DNA of 64,000 nucleotides from Staphylococcus pseudintermedius (GTDB taxonomy: Bacteria; Bacillota; Bacilli; Staphylococcales; Staphylococcaceae), in contig NZ_MLGE02000003.1 in the NCBI RefSeq assembly GCF_001792775.2, positions 62,001 through 126,000 of the forward strand, written 5' to 3'. Both the position numbers and the translations under genes were made by a program. This document shows positions 39,396 through 49,203 of this stretch, one piece after another; the first letter of the stretch is position 1; the number at the start of each line of letters is the position of its first letter. Below the pieces are notes generated by a model. That model did not search any database. It was not told where the DNA came from and saw nothing but the letters and a program-made list of their open reading frames with translations.

Positions 39396-40286
39396 CTAAT
39401 TTTGACGTTGGTAAAAAAGTGTTAACAAATAGTTTAAATCTGTTGTATCAAATTCCGTTGATAATGATGTTAAAATGGCTTCGGCTTTTTGAATATGTGC
39501 TTGAAGTTCTTGTTCAGCACCCTTCTCACCTAAAAGTGTGACATACGTACTTTTATGATTAGTGACATCACTTCCAACTGGTTTGCCTAATTTCGCTTCA
39601 TTACCATACACATCTAAGAGGTCATCTTTAATTTGGAAAATGACACCTAAATGTTGAGAGAACTGAATCAATTGTTGTGCAGTTGTTTGACGAATTGATG
39701 TAATGATTGTTGCAGCTTCAATCGCAAACTGAATCAGTGCACCCGTCTTATGAATGTGAATGCTTTCGAGTTTTTCGAGTGAAATTTGTTGATTTTCACT
39801 TTGCATGTCTAATGTTTGACCGCCTACCATACCTTGATGTCCACTTGCTTGACTTATTTTTTCAATAAGTGCAACTTTAATTTGAGCGTCGATATGAGGT
39901 GTCAACGCAATCTTTTCGAACGCTTTTGTCAACAAGGCGTCTCCAGCCAATATCGCTAGCCACTCACCATAGACCGTATGATTCGTCGGTTTACCACGCC
40001 GCAAATCATCATCATCCATTGCGGGTAAATCATCATGAATCAATGAATATGTATGAATCATTTCGAGCGCTAAAGCAACATGCATACCACTCTCAAGCTT
40101 TTGATGATCCAACATTTTAATTGTAGCTAGCATGAGTAAGGGGCGTATTCTTTTCCCACCAGCTTCTAGAGAATAACGCATACTCTGTTCAAGAGAAGTA
40201 CCTAGTTGAGAATCTTCAATTGCATGATTCAAGTGGCCATTAAATTGTTCTAATAACTCATTCAGATTTTGATTCATTACTTTCAT
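39396..40286 (-). CDS. ispA: Farnesyl diphosphate synthase (polyprenyl synthetase)
   Basis: Short-chain trans-prenyltransferase condensing IPP and DMAPP/GPP, 296 aa. The first Asp-rich motif (DDLPAMDDDDLRRG, about 83-96) and the second (DDLLDVYG, near 222) with KPVGSDVTNHKSTYV are present. It overlaps xseB by 29 bp. The first ATG is very near its GAGG element and a second ATG three codons on (40277) is an alternative start. Confidence 0.93.
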   Translation of the reverse strand: MKVMNQNLNELLEQFNGHLNHAIEDSQLGTSLEQSMRYSLEAGGKRIRPLLMLATIKMLDHQKLESGMHVALALEMIHTYSLIHDDLPAMDDDDLRRGKPTNHTVYGEWLAILAGDALLTKAFEKIALTPHIDAQIKVALIEKISQASGHQGMVGGQTLDMQSENQQISLEKLESIHIHKTGALIQFAIEAATIITSIRQTTAQQLIQFSQHLGVIFQIKDDLLDVYGNEAKLGKPVGSDVTNHKSTYVTLLGEKGAEQELQAHIQKAEAILTSLSTEFDTTDLNYLLTLFYQRQN

Positions 40287-40482
40287 CTGCCTCTTTATCC
40301 ATTAATTCTGCTACTTTCTTCTCAGCATCACTCAATGTTTTTTCACATGATTTAGAAAGCGCAATGCCTTGTTGATACAATTCTAAAGATTTTTCTAGCG
40401 ATATCGTATCATGATCTAGCTGATTTACAATATTCTCTAATTCTTTCATCATTTCTTCAAAAGATTTATTTTCGGTCGTCAT
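40258..40482 (-). CDS. xseB: Exodeoxyribonuclease VII small subunit
   Basis: Small subunit of the single-strand exonuclease VII, 74 aa. A helical hairpin with the family signature [17 protein letters not shown] and [16 protein letters not shown] is seen, ending in an acidic tail. It overlaps xseA by 17 bp and ispA by 29 bp, pointing to translational coupling. Confidence 0.93.
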   Translation of the reverse strand: MTTENKSFEEMMKELENIVNQLDHDTISLEKSLELYQQGIALSKSCEKTLSDAEKKVAELMDKEADESNESKSE

Positions 40483-41812
40483 TTTGCCACCTCACCTTTT
40501 CAATTCTTGCATCTAAAGCGCCATCTTTCATAGTGACTTCAATGCGTTCACCTTCATGTATGTCATGACTACTCGTAATGACTTCATCATCTTTTTTAAC
40601 TATAGAGTAGCCTCGTAACATCGTCTTTGTAGGACTCAAATTATCAAGCGATAACAGTTGATGTTGAAAGATTTGCTTTTTAGAAGTTAAAATACGTTGA
40701 ATTTGTTTATGTAACTGAGATGATAAATCTATAGATGCTTGCTTTTGACGTTGTACGTTATCATAAAAATATTTAATGCGAATGCGTTGTTGCAACATCG
40801 CTAACCGTTGTTGTTCATGTTGTAGTCGCAATTGCATAGATTGATGAAGGGCGCGATCGAGCTCGTCACGTTTTTGTATTTGCTGTTCATATAACAAACC
40901 AGGTTGCTTAAGTTTGTAATACGATTGCAGCTGCTGTAGTTGTTGTGATGTGTGTTTTAAATGTTGCTTCATATAACGATTTAAATACGCACGCGTTTGA
41001 TACAACACTTGTTTGAGCTCTTGTTTGTCCGGCGTCGCTAACATCGCAGCTTGTGTCGGTGTCGCGGCACGTAAATCAGCAACAAAGTCACTAAGTGTTG
41101 TATCTGTTTCATGTCCAACAGCAGATATAACAGGTGTTTGACATGAAAAAATAGCTTTAACAACATCTTCCTCATTGAAGTTCCACAAATCTTCAATTGA
41201 GCCGCCACCCCGTCCAAGTATAATCACATCTGCACCGAGTTGATCCGCAGATTGTAATTTTTCGATGATGTCCGCTTTTGCTTGTGCCCCTTGTACGAGT
41301 GTACTGATTTTGATTTGTTGAGCAAGTGGGTAACGATTGTTCAAAGTGTTTTGAATATCTCGAATAGCTGCGCCGGTACTGGCTGTAAGTATCGCAATTT
41401 TTTGAGGATACTTAGGTATAGGTTTTTTATGAGCAGGGTCAAAATACCCTTCTTTCATAAGCTTATTTTTTAATTGCTCAAATTTTTGGTAAAGATTCCC
41501 TACCCCGTCCAGTTGCATATGATTAACGTAAATCTGATAGTTACCACGTCGTTCATAAACTGATACTCGTGCTTCAATGAGAACTTGATCTCCTTCTTTT
41601 GGGTCGAAATCAAGTTGATTTGCCTGTGTTTTAAACATCATTGCAGCGATAACACTGTTTTCATCTTTAACGGCAAAATATAAATGACCACTACTGTGAC
41701 GCTTAAAATTCGACAATTCACCCTTGATGTAGACACTTTGAAGATGTGGGTCTTGATCAAATTTATATTTAATATATTTAGTTAATGCAGAGATTGTTAA
41801 ATATTTTTCCAT
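40466..41812 (-). CDS. xseA: Exodeoxyribonuclease VII large subunit
   Basis: Catalytic large subunit of exonuclease VII, 448 aa. An N-terminal OB fold ([19 protein letters not shown]) precedes the nuclease core with [16 protein letters not shown] (about 191-206), SAVGHETD and [11 protein letters not shown], then a long basic coiled coil (about 270-390). The start is taken as ATG at 41812; an in-frame TTG at 41824 overlaps the nusB stop and is an alternative. Confidence 0.92.
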   Translation of the reverse strand: MEKYLTISALTKYIKYKFDQDPHLQSVYIKGELSNFKRHSSGHLYFAVKDENSVIAAMMFKTQANQLDFDPKEGDQVLIEARVSVYERRGNYQIYVNHMQLDGVGNLYQKFEQLKNKLMKEGYFDPAHKKPIPKYPQKIAILTASTGAAIRDIQNTLNNRYPLAQQIKISTLVQGAQAKADIIEKLQSADQLGADVIILGRGGGSIEDLWNFNEEDVVKAIFSCQTPVISAVGHETDTTLSDFVADLRAATPTQAAMLATPDKQELKQVLYQTRAYLNRYMKQHLKHTSQQLQQLQSYYKLKQPGLLYEQQIQKRDELDRALHQSMQLRLQHEQQRLAMLQQRIRIKYFYDNVQRQKQASIDLSSQLHKQIQRILTSKKQIFQHQLLSLDNLSPTKTMLRGYSIVKKDDEVITSSHDIHEGERIEVTMKDGALDARIEKVRWQNDDRK

Positions 41813-41820
41813 GCCATCAC

Positions 41821-42213
41821 TCAATTTCTTTTAATGTGACTTAATACACCATTGATAAATTTATAATGATCATCATCGCTAAATTGTTTTGCCAGTTCTA
41901 CTGCTTCATTAATAATAACTTTTTCTGGTGTATCACTGTGGTTCATTTCAAATGTCGCCATACGCAAAATGATACGATCAGTTTTCAACAAACGCGCAAT
42001 CGTCCATCCGTTCAAATGCGGACTAATTGTTTCGTCTAAAACATGTTGATGATCTTTCACACCAGAAACAAGCCATTTAATGAAGTCGAAATCTAAATCT
42101 GGATAGTCTTCTTTTATAAAACTAATCGCTTCATCAATCGTCAACTCTGTATTTTTCATCTCTAGTTGGAATAATGTTTGAAAGGCTTGACTTCTTGCTT
42201 GTTTTCTACTCAT
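41821..42213 (-). CDS. nusB: Transcription antitermination factor NusB
   Basis: NusB, 130 aa, all-helical RNA-binding factor that with NusE (S10) promotes antitermination of rRNA operons. The [18 protein letters not shown]-terminus and the C-terminal [22 protein letters not shown] signature are intact. Fourth gene of the accB-dxs unit. Confidence 0.94.
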   Translation of the reverse strand: MSRKQARSQAFQTLFQLEMKNTELTIDEAISFIKEDYPDLDFDFIKWLVSGVKDHQHVLDETISPHLNGWTIARLLKTDRIILRMATFEMNHSDTPEKVIINEAVELAKQFSDDDHYKFINGVLSHIKRN

Positions 42214-42233
42214 TTTAATTCTCCGTTCATCAG

Positions 42234-42608
42234 TTAATCACGATTATTTTTGGCCATTTCTATATGTGTAATGTGCACATTGATTTGTTGAGGTGTGAGT
42301 GCAGTCATCGTTCGCAATGCACTATGAATGGATTCTTGAACTTTTAACGCTGTTTCGGAAACTTTAACGCCATAATTTAAAGAACAATAGACATCAATAG
42401 TGATTTCATTGTCTTTTGTTGTGATTTTAACGCCCTTACTTAAGTTTTTGCGACCAAAGCGTTCCAAAGTTGAATTTTTTAAATCCGGAAATACCCCTTC
42501 AACACCCTTCACTTCTGACACTGCAATACTTGCAATAACAGAAATGACTTCAGGTTCGATTTCAACACTTCCAAGATTTGGGTTGAAATGTTCAATTGGC
42601 TTTGCCAT
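42234..42608 (-). CDS. yqhY: Asp23/Gls24 family protein YqhY
   Basis: 124-aa protein of the Asp23/Gls24 envelope-stress family. In B. subtilis YqhY is encoded next to accBC and its loss disturbs acetyl-CoA carboxylase control, which fits this position directly behind accC. It has the [26 protein letters not shown] start (about 11-36) and a [13 protein letters not shown] segment. The start at 42608 has GGGGGC upstream. Confidence 0.88.
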   Translation of the reverse strand: MAKPIEHFNPNLGSVEIEPEVISVIASIAVSEVKGVEGVFPDLKNSTLERFGRKNLSKGVKITTKDNEITIDVYCSLNYGVKVSETALKVQESIHSALRTMTALTPQQINVHITHIEMAKNNRD

Positions 42609-42628
42609 ATAAGTTGCCCCCATTCAAT

Positions 42629-43984
42629 TTAATGATCTTCATTCATAATATCGTAAATCTCTAAAAATTTGGTGCTAAAGAAACCTTGATTGAAGACTGG
42701 ATGATTTAGTAAACGAATATGGAAAGGAATGGTTGTATCGATTCCGAGTACGACAAATTCACTGAGCGCACGTAAACCAGACATAATGGCTTCCTCTCTC
42801 GTCGGTTGATGTACAATCAATTTCGCAACCATTGAATCATAGTATGGTGGAATGACATAGTTCGTGTAACAAGCTGAATCAATCCGTACACCAAATCCGC
42901 CTGGTGTTAAATACTGTTCGACTTTACCAGGTGAAGGCATAAAGTTTTTATAAGGATTTTCAGCGTTGATACGAAATTCAATGGCATGACCTTGAATTTG
43001 AATATCATCCTGTGTATAAGGTAATTTTTCTCCCATAGCCACTTTGATTTGTTGTTTTACGAGATCCACACCTGTCACCATTTCAGTCACTGGATGCTCG
43101 ACTTGAATTCGCGTATTCATTTCCATAAAGTAAAATTGATCTTCATCTAAATCATATATAAATTCAATAGTTCCTGCGTTAAAATAATTGACCGCTTTAG
43201 CTGCTCTTACAGCTGCATCACCCATCTCTTTTCTTTTCTCTTCAGTAAGAATTGGAGAGGGTGATTCTTCAACAAGCTTTTGCATGCGGCGTTGAATCGT
43301 ACAATCACGTTCGCCAAGGTGAATCACGTTTCCATGCTCATCACCAAGAATTTGAATTTCAATATGACGGAAGTTTTCAATAAATTTCTCTAAATATAAG
43401 CCACCATTACCGAAAGCTGTTTCTGCTTCTTGTTGTGTCATTTTATAACCATTGATTAATTCTTCTTCATTTCGTGCGATACGAATCCCTTTACCACCAC
43501 CACCAGCAGTTGCTTTTATAATAACAGGGTAACCAATTGAGTTAGCAGTTTGGATGGCATCTTCAATCGTGTGCACAAGTCCCTCACTACCAGGAACAAC
43601 AGGGACATTTGCACGTTTCATTTCTTCTTTTGCAATATCTTTAATCCCCATTTTCTGAATCGATTCATAGCTCGGTCCAATAAACTTCAGTTGGACAGCT
43701 TCACACAATTCCGCAAAATCACCATTTTCAGCCAAGAAGCCATAGCCAGGGTGAATACCGTCACATCCCGTAGAAGTGGCGATAGATAAAATGTTCGGTA
43801 TGTTCAAGTACGAATCCTTTGATTGCTTGGGCCCCACACAGTAGGCTTCGTCGGCTAATTGAGTATGTAATGCATCTTTGTCGCCTTCAGAATAAATCGC
43901 TACAGTTTGGATACCCAATTCGTGACATGCGCGAATAATGCGCACTGCAATCTCGCCACGGTTTGCAATTAATATTTTTCTCAT
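42629..43984 (-). CDS. accC: Acetyl-CoA carboxylase biotin carboxylase subunit
   Basis: Biotin carboxylase, 451 aa, charging biotin on AccB with bicarbonate and ATP for fatty-acid synthesis. It has NRGEIAVRI, the ATP-grasp loop [12 protein letters not shown] (about 157-168), FIEN-HIEIQI-D and [15 protein letters not shown]. Starts 1 bp after accB, so coupled. Confidence 0.95.
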   Translation of the reverse strand: MRKILIANRGEIAVRIIRACHELGIQTVAIYSEGDKDALHTQLADEAYCVGPKQSKDSYLNIPNILSIATSTGCDGIHPGYGFLAENGDFAELCEAVQLKFIGPSYESIQKMGIKDIAKEEMKRANVPVVPGSEGLVHTIEDAIQTANSIGYPVIIKATAGGGGKGIRIARNEEELINGYKMTQQEAETAFGNGGLYLEKFIENFRHIEIQILGDEHGNVIHLGERDCTIQRRMQKLVEESPSPILTEEKRKEMGDAAVRAAKAVNYFNAGTIEFIYDLDEDQFYFMEMNTRIQVEHPVTEMVTGVDLVKQQIKVAMGEKLPYTQDDIQIQGHAIEFRINAENPYKNFMPSPGKVEQYLTPGGFGVRIDSACYTNYVIPPYYDSMVAKLIVHQPTREEAIMSGLRALSEFVVLGIDTTIPFHIRLLNHPVFNQGFFSTKFLEIYDIMNEDH

Positions 43985-43985
43985 A

Positions 43986-44447
43986 TTATTTCACCTTGAA
44001 TAAAGCTTGGCCATACTCAACCATTTGTCCATCTTCAACTAAAATTTCAACGATTTCACCAGCCACTTCAGCTTGAATTTCATTAAATAACTTCATGGCT
44101 TCTAATATACAAACAGTTGTATCAGGTGTCACTTGATCACCGATTTGAACATAAGCGCTCTCTTCAGGAGACGGTGATTTATAGAATGTACCGACCATAG
44201 GTGCTGTAATCGTTTTGAGTGATGTATCAGCCTCTGTTGTTGGTGTATCTACTGATGCAGCGTTTACTTGGACAGGTTCAGCTGTTACAGTTGGTGCAAC
44301 CATTTGCTGAGGTGCTGAGATTTGTTGAGTTACAATTTCTTTTTCTTTTTTTAAGTTGATCGTTGTACCTTTATCTTCAATACTGATTTCAGTGAGGTTA
44401 GAATTGTCTAGAATATTAATTAATTCTTTAATCTCTTTAAAATTCAT
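43986..44447 (-). CDS. accB: Biotin carboxyl carrier protein
   Basis: BCCP of acetyl-CoA carboxylase, 153 aa. A helical N-terminus, a Val/Thr/Pro/Ala linker (about 40-80) and the biotinyl domain with the [11 protein letters not shown] motif (biotinylated Lys near 117). First gene of the accB-accC-yqhY-nusB-xseA-xseB-ispA-dxs run; AAGGGAG lies upstream of its ATG. Confidence 0.95.
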   Translation of the reverse strand: MNFKEIKELINILDNSNLTEISIEDKGTTINLKKEKEIVTQQISAPQQMVAPTVTAEPVQVNAASVDTPTTEADTSLKTITAPMVGTFYKSPSPEESAYVQIGDQVTPDTTVCILEAMKLFNEIQAEVAGEIVEILVEDGQMVEYGQALFKVK

Positions 44448-44486
44448 TTTGGTTACTCCCTTATGATTGATTATTTCTACCCTACT

Positions 44487-44515
44487 ATTTTACTTGAGTG
44501 TATAAGGCAATTCAA
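44487..44515 (-). promoter_or_regulatory. Probable accBC operon promoter
   Basis: Minus strand TTGAAT (44510-44515) and TAAAAT (44487-44492), spaced 17 bp, about 40 bp before the accB start. Confidence 0.5.
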
Positions 44516-44671
44516 GAAAATACATAATATCTAAAGCGTAGTAGTGACTTTTTCATTCTTACTAAATGATTCAATCGATTCGCTTTGGTTGATCGTATCG
44601 TCTTTGAAATATTCAACGATGCTATGTTAATAGATAGAATAAACAACGCTGATTATGGCTATGTATAGCTT

Positions 44672-44719
44672 AAAAATAAAATATGGACTAACAAGACAAT
44701 CATCAGCCTCATTAGTCCA
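44672..44719 (-). terminator. Terminator of pepQ-efp
   Basis: TGGACTAA (44684-44691) pairs with TTAGTCCA (44712-44719), with a T-rich tail on the minus strand (TATTTTATTTTTAAG). Confidence 0.75.
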
Positions 44720-44779
44720 ATAATAATATTCTATTGGTCACATTATCAGGAAAATCTCGTTCACCTGATATGAATTAAA

Positions 44780-45337
44780 TTAACCACGTGATACGTAGCT
44801 ACCATCTGTTGTGTTAATGACTAACACATCGCCTTCATTAACGAATAACGGCACATTCAATGTGTAACCTGTTTCAACCGTTGCTGATTTTGTTGCCCCT
44901 GTCGCTGTATCCCCTTTAATCCCAGGTTCAGTTTCAGTTACTTCAAGTTCAACAGTTTTTGGTAATTCCACACCGATTGTTTCGCCTTGGTACGTTTGGA
45001 TATGTACATCCATGTTTGCTTTTAAAAACTTCAATTCGTATTCTAAGTAATCTGTGCTTAGTTCTGTTTGTTCGAAAGTTTCGTTGTCCATGAATACGTG
45101 ATTGTCGCCATCAGCATACAAATATTGCATACGGCGGTTTTCAATCATCGCAGGCTCAACTTTTTCGCCTGCACGGAAAGTTTTTTCTTGGATTGCACCT
45201 GTTCTTAAATTACGTAATTTTGATCTTACAAACGCAGATCCTTTACCAGGTTTAACATGTTGGAATTCTATTACTTTCCAGATTCCGTTATCAACAGAAA
45301 TCGTTAAGCCTGTTTTAAAATCATTTACAGAAATCAT
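44780..45337 (-). CDS. efp: Elongation factor P
   Basis: EF-P, 185 aa, relieving ribosome stalling at polyproline. Three beta-barrel domains; the loop [11 protein letters not shown] carries Lys32, the residue modified in B. subtilis EF-P. The C-terminal [22 protein letters not shown] signature is intact. Encoded 18 bp after the Xaa-Pro peptidase gene, the usual Firmicutes pairing. Confidence 0.96.
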   Translation of the reverse strand: MISVNDFKTGLTISVDNGIWKVIEFQHVKPGKGSAFVRSKLRNLRTGAIQEKTFRAGEKVEPAMIENRRMQYLYADGDNHVFMDNETFEQTELSTDYLEYELKFLKANMDVHIQTYQGETIGVELPKTVELEVTETEPGIKGDTATGATKSATVETGYTLNVPLFVNEGDVLVINTTDGSYVSRG

Positions 45338-45355
45338 TCAGTTTCCTCCTCAGAA

Positions 45356-46426
45356 TCACTCTTCTTTTAAAATAATAAGGTCTTTTGTGCAATTAGTAAA
45401 GCGTTCGCCGCCATTTTCTGTAATTAAAATATCATCTTCTATACGAACACCACCTAATCCTTCTACGTAAATACCAGGTTCAATCGTCACACAATGATTT
45501 TTTTCTAAGACGACATCTGATTTTTGAGACAGGCCAGGAAGTTCATGAATGTCTAAACCGATACCGTGACCTAACGAATGACCAAAGTGTTTTCCGTAAC
45601 CCGCTTCTGTAATAATATCTCGCGCAATACTATCCATTTCTTTACCTGTCATTCCTGGACGAATCGCTGCAATGGCGGCTTCTTGACTTTTCAACACGAT
45701 ATTGTAAATTTTAACCATTTCTTCAGAAGGTTGGCCGACAGCGAAAGTACGTGTGATATCTGAACAATAACCGTTGTAGTAAGCACCAAAGTCTAACGTG
45801 ACCATTTCTCCTGACTGAATGACTTTATCGGAAGCTACACCGTGTGGCATCGCACCTCGAATACCTGAAGCGACGATAGTATCAAATGACGTGTCGTCTG
45901 CGCCTAAATGCAACATTTTACTTTCCAAATGCGCCTTAACTTCTTTTTCAGTCATACCCGGTTTAACGACAGTGAGAATATATTTATATGCTTCATCCAC
46001 AATTTGTGCTGCTTTTTGAATCGCTTTAATTTCATCTTCATCTTTCGTTTGACGAATCGTTTCAATAGCTTGACCGATAGAAATGAGATCGTGACGGCCT
46101 TGGTTTAATTTTAAAAATGAATCATAAGCGACGAGATGACCTTCAAAACCAATATTTTGTAAATTTAATGTTTTAAATTGTTCTGTTAATGCGGAGAACA
46201 AATCACCTTTTTGTAAAATGACCTCAAACTCAATGGCTTGTTGTTGTGCTTGATCAGTATATCGGAAATCAGTAATGAGTAGTGCTTTGTCCTGTGTAAT
46301 GATGAGTGCGCCACTTGTACCTGTAAACCCTGATAAATAGCGGCGATTAAAGTCAGATAACACAGTTAAACCATCGAGATGTTTGTCTTGTAATAAAGTT
46401 CTTATCTTTTGAAGTCTATTTTTCAT
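45356..46426 (-). CDS. M24 family aminopeptidase (Xaa-Pro type)
   Basis: Metallopeptidase of the M24 family, 356 aa, similar to Xaa-Pro aminopeptidase/dipeptidase (YqhT in Bacillus). The metal ligands appear as DFGAYYNGYCSDITRT (two Asp), GHSLGHGIGLDIHELP (His), EPGIYVEG and GVRIEDDIL (Glu). The N-terminal creatinase-like domain is present. It releases proline-containing dipeptides or N-terminal residues in the cytoplasm. It forms an operon with efp. Confidence 0.88.
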   Translation of the reverse strand: MKNRLQKIRTLLQDKHLDGLTVLSDFNRRYLSGFTGTSGALIITQDKALLITDFRYTDQAQQQAIEFEVILQKGDLFSALTEQFKTLNLQNIGFEGHLVAYDSFLKLNQGRHDLISIGQAIETIRQTKDEDEIKAIQKAAQIVDEAYKYILTVVKPGMTEKEVKAHLESKMLHLGADDTSFDTIVASGIRGAMPHGVASDKVIQSGEMVTLDFGAYYNGYCSDITRTFAVGQPSEEMVKIYNIVLKSQEAAIAAIRPGMTGKEMDSIARDIITEAGYGKHFGHSLGHGIGLDIHELPGLSQKSDVVLEKNHCVTIEPGIYVEGLGGVRIEDDILITENGGERFTNCTKDLIILKEE

Positions 46427-46520
46427 ACAAAAATTCCTCCTTATATTTGTACTTAATTACATGATACCTTAAAATGTAGTCATATGTAGTGAAAAACAAT
46501 TGAGTGTTTAGGAGTTTAAT

Positions 46521-47120
46521 ATGAAAAAGAGAATTTGTGCGAGTATCAGTGTTGCATTTTTATTGTCAGCCTGTGGAAGTCAAAACCTGTTACCTCTAGA
46601 AAAGAGAAGTACGGATTTAAGTGACAAAAATCATGAAATTAAATTAGAAAATCAGCAACTTAAAAATGAAAATGCGAAAAAACAAAAACAAGTGGACGCT
46701 TTGAAAAAAGACTCAGAGAATACAAAACAAGCGAAGTCTAATCAGAAAAAAGCAGATTATCTTGAAATTTCATCACAATATTATGCCTCTGTAACGGATG
46801 CGATTAATGCCTACCAACAAATTGATTCGAAAGTGTTAGCAAACAAAAAAGAGGATAAAGTGTTGGATCAATTAGATCAAATTATTGAGGATCATGAAAG
46901 TGCGATGGAAAGTTACCAAGATGCCACGGAAGATGAAAAGATTGTTAAAAAGGATAAATCAATCAAAGCACAGGACAAAGAAATTAGAAAACTACAAAAA
47001 GAAATCAACAGTGCTTTAACAATGATTCGAAAAGGTTATAAAGCGAAAGATAAAAATGAAATTCAAAAAGGACGTCAGAGCTTATCAAACATCAATGTGA
47101 AAACTACAAATGCAGGATAA
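46521..47120 (+). CDS. Coiled-coil lipoprotein, function unknown
   Basis: 199-aa predicted lipoprotein. A basic signal peptide ends in the lipobox LSAC (Cys18), followed by a highly charged, Lys/Glu/Gln-rich chain with coiled-coil character (about 32-75 and 140-180). This composition recalls YkyA-type cell-wall-binding lipoproteins, but I do not recognise a specific family with certainty. Start supported by TTTAGGAG. Followed 20 bp later by a small membrane protein gene, so likely co-transcribed. Confidence 0.75.
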   Translation: MKKRICASISVAFLLSACGSQNLLPLEKRSTDLSDKNHEIKLENQQLKNENAKKQKQVDALKKDSENTKQAKSNQKKADYLEISSQYYASVTDAINAYQQIDSKVLANKKEDKVLDQLDQIIEDHESAMESYQDATEDEKIVKKDKSIKAQDKEIRKLQKEINSALTMIRKGYKAKDKNEIQKGRQSLSNINVKTTNAG

Positions 47121-47140
47121 TATAAAGAGGAGTAATTAAC

Positions 47141-47365
47141 ATGACAACTTTCCAAAAAATGATATTCGGTGTAATAATTTTTGTCGCACTAATCGGATTA
47201 ATTTTCAATTTAGATGTAGTACTTTTTAGTATTTTTAGATCAATCATTACAGTAGCTATTATTGTCGGCATCATCTATTTAGTCTATTTCTTTTTCTTTT
47301 TAACGCCAGATCAACGGGATTACAAAAAGCGTGTTTGGAAAAATAAATTCAAAGGACGTCGATAA
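47141..47365 (+). CDS. Small membrane protein, SA1362-like
   Basis: 74-aa protein with two hydrophobic stretches (about 7-29 and 32-54) and a basic C-terminal tail (RDYKKRVWKNKFKGRR). It resembles the small staphylococcal protein family annotated SA1362 by position next to efp and lipM. Function unknown. AGAGGAG precedes the start. It ends before a bidirectional terminator. Confidence 0.75.
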   Translation: MTTFQKMIFGVIIFVALIGLIFNLDVVLFSIFRSIITVAIIVGIIYLVYFFFFLTPDQRDYKKRVWKNKFKGRR

Positions 47366-47416
47366 GTGCGTGTTTAAGAATCACTTATTGAGAAAAATTG
47401 AAGTTAACAATATTAT

Positions 47417-47457
47417 AAGGCTGGGCGCATATCATTGAGCGTTTTCCAGCCTTTTAA
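47417..47457. terminator. Bidirectional terminator (GGCTGG family)
   Basis: AAGGCTGG (47418-47425) pairs with CCAGCCTT (47447-47454), with GCGC/GCG inner pairing, T-rich on the plus side and usable by lipM on the minus side. Confidence 0.8.
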
Positions 47458-47480
47458 TTTACAGTGATTAAACCTGATGA

Positions 47481-48311
47481 TTATTTGCGATATAAAAATG
47501 CCTCTGAACGATATTTTTCTTCTAATGCTTTTACTTCATCTTGTTGCGCTACTGTTAATTCTAGCGGTTTAAATTCAATATCGAGTGCTTTTTTGAAACC
47601 TTCTTTAAACGCCACTTCCATTTGTGCTAAAGTGATTGTTTCATTTGATAAATCATTAATGGCCACTGCTTTTTCGACAAAGGCTTCTTTCATTTTTGCT
47701 TTCAATCTCTCGTTTTTGAAAATAAACATGTCGAACAAGTCATCAATATCCACATTTTGAAGAATCGAACCGTGCTGTAAAATCACGCCCTTTTGTCTCG
47801 TTTGAGCACTGCCAGCGATTTTTTTACCTTCAACAACGAGTTCATACCAACTTGGTGCATCAAAACAAACAGAACTTCTCGGTTGTTTGAGCTTCTCTCG
47901 CTCTTCTTTTGAACGTGGTACCGCGAAATGTGCATCAAAGCCTAATGATTTAAAGCCTTCTAGTAAACCACCTGAAATCACACGATAGGCTTCAGTAACG
48001 GTTTGAGGCATATCAGGATGAGCTTCTGGTACGATCACACTATAAGTTAATTCTTTATCATGTAAAACACCACGGCCTCCTGTTTGGCGTCTCACTAAAC
48101 CGTAGCCCTTTTCTTTGACCTTTTCGATGTCAATTTCTTTGGAGAGTCGTTGGAAATAACCAATTGATAACGTTGGTGGATTCCAAGTGTAGAATCGAAC
48201 GACCGGATCAATTTCTCCTCTTGATACAAAATTTAACAAAGCCTCATCCAATGCCATATTGTAGTATGGATGATGACTTCCTGTATTCATAAAATGCCAA
48301 GTTTCTGTCAT
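47481..48311 (-). CDS. lipM: Octanoyltransferase LipM
   Basis: Octanoyl-ACP:protein octanoyltransferase of the LipM type, 276 aa, first step of endogenous lipoate synthesis, loading GcvH. The RRQTGGRGVLHDKELTYSV motif (about 74-92), the SSVCFDAPSWYELVV segment with the catalytic Cys (about 149) and GSAQTRQKGVILQHGS match LipM rather than lipoate-protein ligase LplA. Located near the glycine-cleavage operon, as in Bacillus and S. aureus. Confidence 0.9.
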   Translation of the reverse strand: MTETWHFMNTGSHHPYYNMALDEALLNFVSRGEIDPVVRFYTWNPPTLSIGYFQRLSKEIDIEKVKEKGYGLVRRQTGGRGVLHDKELTYSVIVPEAHPDMPQTVTEAYRVISGGLLEGFKSLGFDAHFAVPRSKEEREKLKQPRSSVCFDAPSWYELVVEGKKIAGSAQTRQKGVILQHGSILQNVDIDDLFDMFIFKNERLKAKMKEAFVEKAVAINDLSNETITLAQMEVAFKEGFKKALDIEFKPLELTVAQQDEVKALEEKYRSEAFLYRK

Positions 48312-48401
48312 TTGCTATAAAGCCTCCCTATGAAATCTCATCGGGCATATGTTATGTTTCAAAAAATTTAAAATTGCCAACATATGTCACACATAAAAAT
48401 T

Positions 48402-48430
48402 TTGATAAATTAGTCTATCAGTCTTATAAT
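48402..48430 (+). promoter_or_regulatory. Strong sigma-A promoter for the rhodanese gene
   Basis: TTGATA (48402-48407) and TATAAT (48425-48430), 17-bp spacer, about 30 bp before the start codon. Confidence 0.8.
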
Positions 48431-48461
48431 AATAATATCGGTATTTTAGGGAGGATGCAAG

Positions 48462-48848
48462 ATGAGTAACATGACATTAATCGTTTTAATTGTGTTAGCA
48501 TTGGTCATCATTTGGATGGTAACGAACTTTATCATTAATAAGCGATCAGTAACAGAATTAAACCAAGAAGAATTTCAAGAAGGTATTAGAAAAGCACAAG
48601 TGATCGATCTTAGAGAAAAGGCAGACTATGATTATGGTCATATTATTGGTGCACGAAATATCCCTATGACAATGTTTCGTCAACGATACCAAGGATTAAG
48701 AAAAGATCAACCCATCTATCTTGTTGATGCAAATGGTATCGCAAGTTATCGAGCTGCACGTACACTTAAGAAAAAAGGATATACGAACTTGTACATGTTA
48801 AAAGGCGGCTACAAAAAATGGACGGGCAAGATTAAATCTAAAAAATAG
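48462..48848 (+). CDS. Membrane-anchored rhodanese-like protein (YqhL-like)
   Basis: 128-aa protein with an N-terminal membrane helix (about 4-26) and one rhodanese domain. The domain signatures VIDLREKADYDYGHIIGARNIP (about 46-67) and LKGGYKKWTG are clear. The active-site loop, normally Cys-x5-Arg, reads DANGIASYRAAR: the catalytic cysteine is replaced by Asp and no other Cys is present. It therefore probably lacks sulfurtransferase activity and may act in binding or signalling. Placed between lipM and gcvPB as in Bacillus (YqhL). Confidence 0.85.
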   Translation: MSNMTLIVLIVLALVIIWMVTNFIINKRSVTELNQEEFQEGIRKAQVIDLREKADYDYGHIIGARNIPMTMFRQRYQGLRKDQPIYLVDANGIASYRAARTLKKKGYTNLYMLKGGYKKWTGKIKSKK

Positions 48849-48850
48849 TA

Positions 48851-48901
48851 AAAAGAGCTAGTGGATCCAGTAAAAATGTGGATAATCTAGCTCTTTTTTA
48901 T
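48851..48901 (+). terminator. Terminator of the rhodanese gene
   Basis: AAAGAGCTAG (48852-48861) pairs with CTAGCTCTTT (48887-48896), followed by TTTTA. Confidence 0.88.
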
Positions 48902-49118
48902 GTGTTTGATTAAATCAGAATCGTAGTATGTTGACTTTCTATCACATTTATAAATTTTTGAAAAAGCATGGATAGATCGAAAAGATAAAAGTAGACAATA
49001 CTACGCTTAAAAAGAAAGAATAGCCATGATGCTACGTTTTTTAAGGTTTAGAACAAATGTTCGCAATTCCTATATTTTAGCATTTTACGCTGAATCACAC
49101 AATAAATATCACGTTCAA

Positions 49119-49166
49119 ATAAAAACAGGGGTGGGCATCAAAAATTTTTATGTCCCATCCCTCTGT
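49119..49166 (-). terminator. Terminator of the gcv operon
   Basis: Minus-strand stem ACAGAGGGATGGG pairing with the GGGGTGGG arm (49128-49135), with T-rich sequence after it (TGTTTTTATTTG). Confidence 0.75.
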
Positions 49167-49203
49167 TTACGATTAGAAACAATAAACAGGTCGTAAAATC
49201 TAG

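Larger units (their letters stand above)
44448..44779. other. 332-bp gap between efp and accB
   Basis: Holds the efp terminator at the left and a probable accB promoter at the right. The middle (44520-44670) is AT-rich with no open frame carrying a ribosome binding site and no clear repeat. Confidence 0.6.
48849..49203. other. 355-bp gap between rhodanese gene and gcvPB
   Basis: Holds the rhodanese terminator at the left and the gcvPB terminator at the right. Between them is an imperfect inverted repeat (CGTAGTATGTTGACTTT at 48922-48938 against AAAGTAGACAATACTACG at 48988-49005). No gene is evident. Confidence 0.6.
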
